A stretch of DNA of 64,000 nt, taken from Ferruginibacter lapsinanis. GTDB taxonomy: Bacteria > Bacteroidota > Bacteroidia > Chitinophagales > Chitinophagaceae. Both the position numbers and the translations under genes were made by a program. A model generated the notes under the pieces. The model made no database searches. It worked only from the letters and a program-made list of their open reading frames with translations, and was not told the origin of the DNA. Of the stretch, positions 43,343-51,400 are shown piece by piece. Position 1 is the stretch's first letter. Each line of letters starts with the position of its first letter. The DNA lies in assembly GCF_020783315.1 (NCBI RefSeq), contig NZ_CP086063.1:930001-994000 (forward strand), written 5' to 3'.

Positions 43343-44458
43343 ATGCATCCGCAAAGTTTTTCTTTTTCGCAGCAAACATGGCATCGCCTTAAAAAGAATA
43401 AGGGAGCGATATTTGGTTTGGTCATTCTATCGCTTGCAATATTTATATCACTATTTGGTTATTTGATTGCACCCGATGCCTCACCCAACGCAGACTTGCA
43501 AACAGTAGAGATACAAGCGAAGAAGCCGGGCTACACACAATTATTTTTAAAGATACCTGATAAAAAAAACAACACCCAAAGTTGGTTTACAACACTAATA
43601 AGCGGTAAGCCAAATGAATACCAGCTGGTTCCTATCACCAATTATACTATTAAAAATGACTTATTGGTGGTCAACAAATTTATTGATGAAGGTCTCTCAA
43701 TAAGTCAGTCATATTCTATCTTCCAACTAACCAACAATAACCCATCTGCTATTCAACAAAACCTCATCACAAAAAAATATTGGCTGGGTACAGATAAATT
43801 TGGCAGAGACATTTTAAGCAGATTGATTATCGGAACAAGAGTGAGTCTGGCTGTGGGAATGATTGCTGTAATTATTTCTCTGACGATCGGTATTATTTTA
43901 GGAACTATTGCCGGATACTACCGCAATTGGATAGACGAAGTAATTATGTGGCTCATTAATGTTGTATGGAGCATCCCAACATTGTTATTGGTATTTGCTA
44001 TAACTATGGCTTTGGGAAAAGGATTCTGGCAAATATTTATTGCAGTAGGATTGACCATGTGGGTAAATGTTGCCAGGCTGGTTCGTGGGCAGGTAATGGC
44101 CATTAAAGAATTGGAGTATGTGCAAGCTGCAAGAGCATTGGGTTTTACTGATCTCAGAATAATTGTAAAACATTTACTTCCAAATATTCTCGGACCGATA
44201 TTGGTTATCGGAGCCAGTAATTTTGCCACAGCAATTATTGTAGAGGCCGGATTGAGTTTTTTAGGAATAGGCGTACAACCACCACAGCCAAGCTGGGGAT
44301 TGATGATTAAAGAGAATTATAATTTTATCATCACACATAATCCGATGCTGGCAATCATTCCGGGATTAGCAATTATAGTGCTGGTTTTAGCTATCAATTT
44401 ATTGGGTAATGGTTTGAGAGATGCTGTGGATGTAAAGACCACCCCCTCCGCCCCCTAA
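43343..44458 (+). CDS. Oligopeptide/dipeptide ABC permease (DppC/OppC-like)
   Basis: This 371-residue permease has an N-terminal transmembrane helix, an extracytoplasmic insertion of about 100 residues (around 45-150), and a BPD_transp_1 core with five helices. The conserved cytoplasmic EAA loop is visible in ARALGFTDLRIIVKHLLPNILGPI, and the YWLGTDKFGRDILSRLIIGTRVSL segment is typical of DppC. No ATPase, binding protein or DppB partner lies in this window. The last six residues (TTPSAP) and the stop codon are provided by a REP-like palindrome. Confidence 0.88.
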   Translation: MHPQSFSFSQQTWHRLKKNKGAIFGLVILSLAIFISLFGYLIAPDASPNADLQTVEIQAKKPGYTQLFLKIPDKKNNTQSWFTTLISGKPNEYQLVPITNYTIKNDLLVVNKFIDEGLSISQSYSIFQLTNNNPSAIQQNLITKKYWLGTDKFGRDILSRLIIGTRVSLAVGMIAVIISLTIGIILGTIAGYYRNWIDEVIMWLINVVWSIPTLLLVFAITMALGKGFWQIFIAVGLTMWVNVARLVRGQVMAIKELEYVQAARALGFTDLRIIVKHLLPNILGPILVIGASNFATAIIVEAGLSFLGIGVQPPQPSWGLMIKENYNFIITHNPMLAIIPGLAIIVLVLAINLLGNGLRDAVDVKTTPSAP

Positions 44459-44468
44459 AGGGGGAACT
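44440..44468. repeat. REP-like palindrome at the permease stop
   Basis: CCACCCCCTCCGCCCCCTAA followed by AGGGGGAAC contains the permease's final codons and its TAA stop. Confidence 0.8.
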
Positions 44469-44539
44469 GCGAAGAGTAAAATATTTTGAAAGTTTTGTCT
44501 TTAAAAATGTTAAACAAAATTATTAATTTAACGAAAGAA

Positions 44540-44573
44540 AGCCCCTTTAGGGGGCGAAGGGGGTTAGGGGGTA
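44540..44573. repeat. REP-like palindrome at the Lrp gene stop
   Basis: GCCCCTTTAGGGGGCGAAGG followed by GGGTTAGGGGGT forms an inverted pair with 44440-44468 and provides the last codons and the TAA stop of the Lrp/AsnC gene. Confidence 0.8.
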
Positions 44574-45034
44574 GCCACCTGTACATTTCTGTTAAACCCT
44601 TCTTCTAAAGAGATCAACGTTTCGGTTCTTTCAATACCTTTTATCTTTTGCAACTCATCATGCAATACATACCTTAATTGAGAAATATCTTTACAAACGA
44701 TTTCTATGAACATACTGTAATTTCCGGTGGTGTAATTCAATCTAACAATTTCGGGTATACGCTTTAGCTCCTCTGCAACATTATCATACAAACTACTTTT
44801 TTCCAGATAGATACCTACAAAGGCGGTGATATCATACCCCAGTTGTTTTATATCTACATTCAGTTTTGTACCTTTAACTATTCCAAATTCCTGTAGCTTT
44901 TTGATACGGACATGTATGGTACCCCCACTAACAAATAGCTGTTTACCCAGATCTGCATAAGAGATCTCAGCAGTTTCCATCATTGCCTGAATGATCTGCA
45001 GGTCTAATTTGTCAAGATTCAATTTTGCCGCCAT
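44564..45034 (-). CDS. Lrp/AsnC family transcriptional regulator
   Basis: This 156-residue regulator has an N-terminal AsnC-type helix-turn-helix (LDKLDLQIIQAMMETAEISYADLGKQLFVS..TIHVRIKKLQEFGIV) and a C-terminal ligand-binding RAM/ACT-like domain (IEIVCKDISQLRYVLHDELQKIKGIERTETLISLEEG). The effector is probably an amino acid. Its C-terminus (VQVATP) is partly encoded by a REP-like element. Divergent from it lies the tRNA-like RNA gene, and an inverted repeat (45055-45088) upstream may be its own operator. Confidence 0.92.
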   Translation of the reverse strand: MAAKLNLDKLDLQIIQAMMETAEISYADLGKQLFVSGGTIHVRIKKLQEFGIVKGTKLNVDIKQLGYDITAFVGIYLEKSSLYDNVAEELKRIPEIVRLNYTTGNYSMFIEIVCKDISQLRYVLHDELQKIKGIERTETLISLEEGFNRNVQVATP

Positions 45035-45054
45035 ATTATTATTTTATATTTGAT

Positions 45055-45088
45055 ATTATTCATCGTAATTAACAAATATTTGAATAAT
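45055..45088. promoter_or_regulatory. Candidate Lrp-type operator
   Basis: ATTATTCA (45055-45062) and TGAATAAT (45081-45088) form a perfect eight-base inverted repeat within AT-rich DNA, starting about 20 bases upstream of the Lrp/AsnC start. The position fits autoregulation; the link is inference. Confidence 0.4.
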
Positions 45089-45142
45089 TTCTATAATTTC
45101 AAAATAAATGATAAAATATTTTTAAAATAATGGCGTTTATTG

Positions 45143-45150
45143 TAGATTTG
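45143..45150 (+). promoter_or_regulatory. -7 box for the tRNA-like RNA (TAGATTTG)
   Basis: This TAnnTTTG match lies 21 bases before the acceptor-stem start at 45172, so transcription should start about 15 bases upstream of the predicted mature 5' end. Confidence 0.6.
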
Positions 45151-45171
45151 CACTATCAAGTTCTTTAAGAT

Positions 45172-45334
45172 TGTGGGGTGATGAAATTTTTGGCAGACAT
45201 GCCCTCTTGTCTCGGGGGTGAAGATCACAGGATAAATATAGCATAGAGCCGGGAGCAATCCCGACCAGGGTCGACCACTGAACTTTGTGCTACAACTAAC
45301 TGCTTCGTGGAGGTTCGATCCCTCCCCCTACAGC
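45172..45334 (+). ncRNA. Unidentified tRNA-like structured RNA
   Basis: The 163-base region has tRNA-like ends. TGTGGGG (45172-45178) pairs with CCCTACA (45326-45332) as a seven-pair acceptor stem with one G-U pair. GGAGG-TTCGATC-CCTCC (45309-45325) is a canonical T arm with a TTC-R-A loop. A class-II-like D arm (ATG/CAT stem, loop with GG, resembling tRNA-Leu) is at 45181-45200. Then comes CCCTC-TTGTCTC-GGGGG (45202-45218), an anticodon-like hairpin that would read GTC. The following 90 bases contain a ten-pair stem (TAGCATAGAG 45239-45248 with CTTTGTGCTA 45283-45292) enclosing CGGGA-GCAA-TCCCG and a second TCGA-loop hairpin. The discriminator is G and CCA is not encoded. A promoter-like box and a strong terminator bracket it. 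It is not a normal tRNA and I do not recognise it as tmRNA, SRP RNA or 6S RNA. Confidence 0.6.
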
Positions 45335-45367
45335 AAAAGCCTTCGTTTTCAACGAAGGCTTTTTTTA
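45335..45367 (+). terminator. Intrinsic terminator of the tRNA-like RNA
   Basis: AAAAGCCTTCGTT and AACGAAGGCTTTT form a 13-pair stem around TTC, followed by a T-run. It starts directly after the RNA's 3' end. It may also slow the convergent surface-protein transcript. Confidence 0.88.
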
Positions 45368-45401
45368 TTTCTATGAAGATCTGAAATCTATTCAAAAAAA
45401 A

Positions 45402-48400
45402 TTATTCAATAATTATCTGTTGATTGTATACCAATTTTTTATTTTGAAACTGTACGCTATACACTCCGGCTCTGAGTGTAACAGGTAAACTGATATTCTG
45501 ATTCAACGATCCTCCTGTATGACTGATTGCTTTTGTGTAAACCATCTGTCCTAGACTGTTATAGAAAATCAATGTATAATTACCTTTTTCAACATTGCTT
45601 AATTGTAAAGTAATTTGCTTTTGTGTAACAGGGTTTGGATAAATATTTACTGCAATTATATTTCCAGTAAGATCTACCCTTACAATGGTACTATAGGTAG
45701 CAGATGCAGCATCAATTAATTTCAGCCTGTAAAAATTTGTACCGTTAGCAGGATGTGTATCTAAAAATGAATAGACCGATCCTGATATATTTTTAGCAAC
45801 TACTACGCCTATTTTAGTAAAGTTTATTCCGTCGGTACTTCTTTCAACAACATATGTCAACATATTGTTTTCATAGCCTGCTTTCCATGATACAGCAATA
45901 CCCATTGTTTTTTTAACTGCGGCCAATTCGTATAACCTCACCGGTACAGCCTTATTAGACGAAACGGATCCTTGCCTTCCATTATAGTCTGTTACGGTTA
46001 AAGTATACAATGTATTGTCTGCACAATTGATCACAATAGACTTTGACGTAGCTCCACCTGGTATCCATTGATAAGCTGCATAATTGATAGGTGCAGTTGA
46101 AGGATACACGCTAATGCCGGGTTGTATGAAATTGGCAGGCCTGTTTGATTTAGAAATATCTCTGGCACTATCACTTAAGTCTTCGTCAAAACGGTAATAT
46201 AAGCCCAATCCTGTACTCCAGGGATCAACAATTGAGTCCTTCGTTTTCAGTATTGCTGCCGCATCTCTTTTTGCACCCCAGGCACGGAACTCATCCATCT
46301 CTCCCTTAAATCCAAACTGACTACCTAATCCGCCCAAACAAAAATCAGGGAAGATGCCTACACCCAAAGAATCGCTGTAAAAAACATTGATAGTGTTTTC
46401 GTTGGTTGGTAGCGTTCCCTGCAATTGGCCGTTAATGTAAACATGCATGGCAGAATCGTAATAAGCCGCAGCCACATGTGTCCACACATTCGGAACTATA
46501 TCAATAGCAGAACTAAGCTTATAATCTGTAAGTGGTAATGTGTACCCTTTCGTGAACTCATACACCAACTTGCCATTTTGAATAGACAATCCAAAGAAAC
46601 CGTGGGTCTTGACAGTATCCCTCGTAAATATGTATTGTGTTCCCGTTACCGAAGTTGGTTTTATCCATACTTCAAAGGAGGTAACAAAATTAAATCTGCT
46701 ACTATTAGGAATGGATAACACATTATAATACCCGAGGCCACCGGCTCCTTTTTTTACATTTTTAATACGACCGAAATTAGTACCATCGAACCTGATGGCA
46801 TTATTACCGGCACTATTTGCAGACAACGTTAATTGCCCGTTCGCACAATCGCTTCTGGTGATGCCGGGTTCAGGAGTTCCTTCATACACTAAATGCAAAA
46901 TGTACAAGGTATCATCATTCAGTGTTTTATTAACAGCAAGATATGTAGCGGTATCTGTTGGTGCAGTAAAGGTTCTGCCTTTCCATATAAAAGGTAAGGT
47001 TGTGGTTATATAACTCTCCATTTTATACGTAATGGCTTTAGTGGTTATTGTCATAGGGGCAGTGCTTACACCGTATTGATTAGCTGCTATAATTGAATAA
47101 GCAGTGGAGGTATTGTTTGCATAAATAGTACCTATGGAAGAGTAATTCGCTCTGGGTGTACCAACAACGGCACCGCTGCTATCCAAACGTATTCGTTTAT
47201 CAAAATCCTTGAAGTTTACTGTTCCCTGACCGACACTGAATACCCCATAATTATCCATGAACGGAATAGAACCAACACCATACACATTAACGGTGTAGAG
47301 TATTCCGGCAGAACTGTTAACGATCGATACTTTTCCATTATCGACTCTGAAGATCTGGTCTTTGTATTGGTCAAAAGTACGGCCGCCGCCGAGGGCGCCG
47401 GTAAGTGCAGTTACGTTTTCGGCTGTATCTACTCTAAGTAGATTACCATTGGCCATCACATACACATTATCGTTAGTAGTATCTATTGCTATACTGGTTA
47501 TAGTAGGTATCGTTGCATCTACCCCATTTCCGGGGATAAAATTTGTACCAAAAGATATCCCACTTTTACCAATACCTGATAGGTGCCCATTCGGTTTGAT
47601 CTTTACAAGATCATTGCCCACATTGCGATACATATATATGTTTCCTTTTGAATCGGCCTTCATGTCTTCGGGCCCAAAATCGAAATATGGAGTGTTATCC
47701 AATTGCTGTTCCACAGACTGATTGGTAGAAAGGTTGAACCTCGTAAGTGTAAACAGATTTTGAGTACGCTGACTATGAATAATTAAATTGTTATCCGGAT
47801 CAACTGCCAAACCATCTATACTAAAGAAATAAGACAAACCGGGTAAATTGTTTACAGCCCCATCAGGCGTTATTTTTTTCACATAACCAGGTATTGAGTT
47901 TGTCCCCACGTACAGATTTCCCAACTTATCCATCGCCATCGCAGTTACTGCAGCGCCGGCATCGGCAAAAATTGTCCATACCCCTGAGCCGGTTAATTTA
48001 AAAATTTGATTATTGCCGAATACCCTGGCATAGTAAGCGCCATCAATGCCTTTAATGGTTTTGATATGATCACCGGGACCATTTGTAAAGCTGATCACCG
48101 CCTCTCTCTCTCCCAATTTCATTGCAGGCACAGCAGTGCCTGTATTGGTCATAGCAATAGGCGGTGTAATGGTTTGCTCCCAATACAGGATAGTATCTTT
48201 TGTTGCATAACTGATATCGGGCAACAGATCGGATATGCTCACGGTCATTGAAAGCACACTATCGCATCCGACACTATTTGTCAGAATGATTGATTGAGTA
48301 CCGGGCTGGTTAAAGGTTAATCCTCTCCATTTATAAGGCAGGTCTGATTGATTGAGGTTTACATATTGGTTTTGATAAGACAGTTTCTTAATGGTCAGGT

Positions 48401-51400
48401 TCAGATAAATAGTACTGTCGCAACCAACCGCATTTGTGTACACTTTACTGTATATACCTGTTGAATCATACGTAACTCCATACCAAACATAAGATCCGCA
48501 AGCGGTATCGGTAGTGGTAGGGCCTGTAGTACTGTATTTAACGGTAAGATGCATAGTTACAACACTATCACAACCTCCTCTGTTTTTTAGGGTACGGGTA
48601 TGCGTTGTGCTGGTGGTGTACGTGCTATCATTCCATACATATTGATCACATGCAATTTGTGTAAATGATGTAGCCATTGTATTACAAACAGCAATGATAA
48701 TGTTGATACTATCTGCTCCTGCATTGTTAAAAGCACGAATGGTATAAGTAACAGGTTGCAGCAGCGTATCTGCAGGCGTACCACTGATGATACCTGTTGT
48801 TGCGTCAAACAACAACCCATTGACCAATGCAGGTTGAATGGTATAATGGATAACTGCCCCGCCTGTTTGTTGCGGAGCAATTGGTACTATTGGTACATTG
48901 GGCGTCAAAATATTCGGCGATGGATATGATACTTTAGGGCTGATAATTACATTCGCTGTTACAGCACTGTCGCAGCCAACAGCATTTACAAAGTGAACAG
49001 TTTTAGCGCCCTCACTTGTTATCGTAATTCCATTCCATGCGTAAGGTATCTCAGACTGGTTTAACAGTAAAGGTAAAGTTGTAACAGATAGATTTCTGAT
49101 GGACAGTATCAGGTTTGCGGTACTGTCAAAACCATATTGATTTTTTAAAGTAGCCGATTTATTTCCGGGTGTGGTATACTCCACTCCATTCCAGGTAAAA
49201 GGTCCGCAATTATCTATAGTAGTAGTGGATGAGGTTGGTTGACCTACAGATAGCATAAACGTTGAAGGTATTGCACCCTGCTGCTGCCTGGTAACCGTAT
49301 ACGTTGTATAAGGACTTAACTGTGTAGGCGTTCCCGTTATAACCCCTGTATTGAAATCTAATAACAATCCCGATGGTAAGTTTGGCGTTATAGAACAGCC
49401 GTTATTAGGATTGTCCGGCCCCGGTGTATAGTTACCTTCAAACTGCGGAATGATAGGTTGTATAGCCTGATTAATTGCTAAAGTATTCGTAGGCGGATAA
49501 TTAACATGGAATTGCACTTTCAGTACCAAGGTAGCGATACTATCACAGCCTTCTGCATTAGTTAATGTAACTGAATAGGTACCACCGGGTGAAAAATTCA
49601 AATTGTTCCAGTGATATGGAAGCGCACTCGGTATCACTTCAACAATGGTTGTAGAAGCAGTAGCTTTTTGACGAAATTTAAAAGTGATCAAGCTGTCACA
49701 ACCTGCAGCATTGATTGCATGAACAGGGTAATTGCCTGTGTTGTTGTACACCACTCCACGGTAGGTAAAAGGGCCACAGTAAGCAGTGTCTACTACCGAT
49801 GTGGTAGCCTGCTTAACAAAAAGATTTAAAGTAGCGGCACTATCTGCACCATACTGATTGTACAAATGTGCTGTTAACGTATCGGTCTTCGTAAACGTTA
49901 GTCCGTTCCAGTGATAAGGAAGCTCAGTTGAACAGATGGTTGTATTGGTGGTGGAGGCACTGGGTATATTAATCGCAATAAATAAATTAGTTGTATCGCT
50001 ACCAAGTGAATTGCTGCCGGTAACCGTGTACGATTGAGTGGCCATATTGACGATATCAATATTATAATCTTCAAATTCACCATAGTCCAAATGATTGTCG
50101 TGAAATGTTTTCTCCGAGTTAAAAGCATTAGATATTATAGCATTAAAATTGGGATAAAATGATAACGCTTGCTCTGATGTTCTATACACACTATATAGCT
50201 GACCGACATCATTGTAAAAATAGTAGTATCTACCTAAGGTAGCAGCCTCTACGGCATAGATACGCATTTTGGTTACACCGGCTTTTGCCGTAACGGGAAT
50301 CTTTAAATTAGCAATTTCGGAATGAGCATCTCTTTGCGGAGCTGCAGAAGTATATACCCTTTCGCCTGCATCATCAAAATCTCCATCTCTGTTTAAATCA
50401 ATATATACGGCGTAGGAATTCATATAATTCAGGAACGAACCGTATGCATTTAAACTTGGCACCCCAAGGGCATTAGACAATTTGATTGAATAAGGACTGT
50501 TCGTAAACATTTTGATCGGCCCCAATCCGCTAAAATCGGTATAAGCACCCGGTGTACCCGTGCCCGTGCCGGCACTGCCCACTAAACTCTTAAAGGCGGA
50601 GTTGTTTTCAAAAATGGTATTCTTATTACCATCCGATATTTTAACTCCTGTAAGATCTGCCCCCTCATCTGCTTTCAGCGTCCATGGAGCAACCGTTGTA
50701 GGTGCGGTTCTTGGACCAATGGCAGGTAAGAGCTGGTTGGTCAATGTTGTTGGTGTACCCGTAATTACGCCTGTTTGAGCATTGAAAGTAAGCCCGGCAG
50801 AAAGTGGAGGGCTAATGGAAAATGCATCCACTGTTGAGCCTGCTGTGGTAGGAACAATAGGTGTTATTTCCTTTCCCTGGCTAAGCAAATAAGGTTCGCT
50901 GCTGTAATGAAAATCCGGCTTTGCATTTAGGGTGAGCACCACTACACTATCGCAACCAACGGAACTTTGGAGGGTAGCCGTTGCCGTGCCGGAATTGTTC
51001 AAAGTCTGTCCATTCCAGCGATAAGGCAGTTGATCAGTAGAGATGGTTATATTCTCATAAGCGGTATCGGGCACTTTCGGACAAGCCACCACTTCGATCG
51101 TAATAACCCCGTTTACTATACAAGCACCCTGACTGTTGATCGCTGAAATGGCATACGTTGTGGGAGGCCATGCCACCAGTGGAATGCCATAAAAAGAACC
51201 ATTATTCTCGTTCATTCTAATGCCCAGAGGTAATATAGGAATGGGCAATTGAGTTTGATCCAATTCTCTGAAAGCAGATGTTATAACAAATTGTGCCGGA
51301 AAAGTGCTTATATACCTAACATAATTGTAATCACTCACATATATACCATGCCCCGTAGGGTCGATCGCAATACCAGTCGGTTTAACCAATTTTGATTCAT

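Noticed and set aside
45172..45334. tmRNA, SRP RNA, 6S RNA or ordinary tRNA-Leu/Ser/Sec
   Set aside because: Too short and without tag ORF for tmRNA; no SRP or 6S hallmark; a standard tRNA would not have about 90 bases between the anticodon-like hairpin and the T arm; the candidate anticodon (GTC), D-arm type (Leu-like) and discriminator (G) do not agree.
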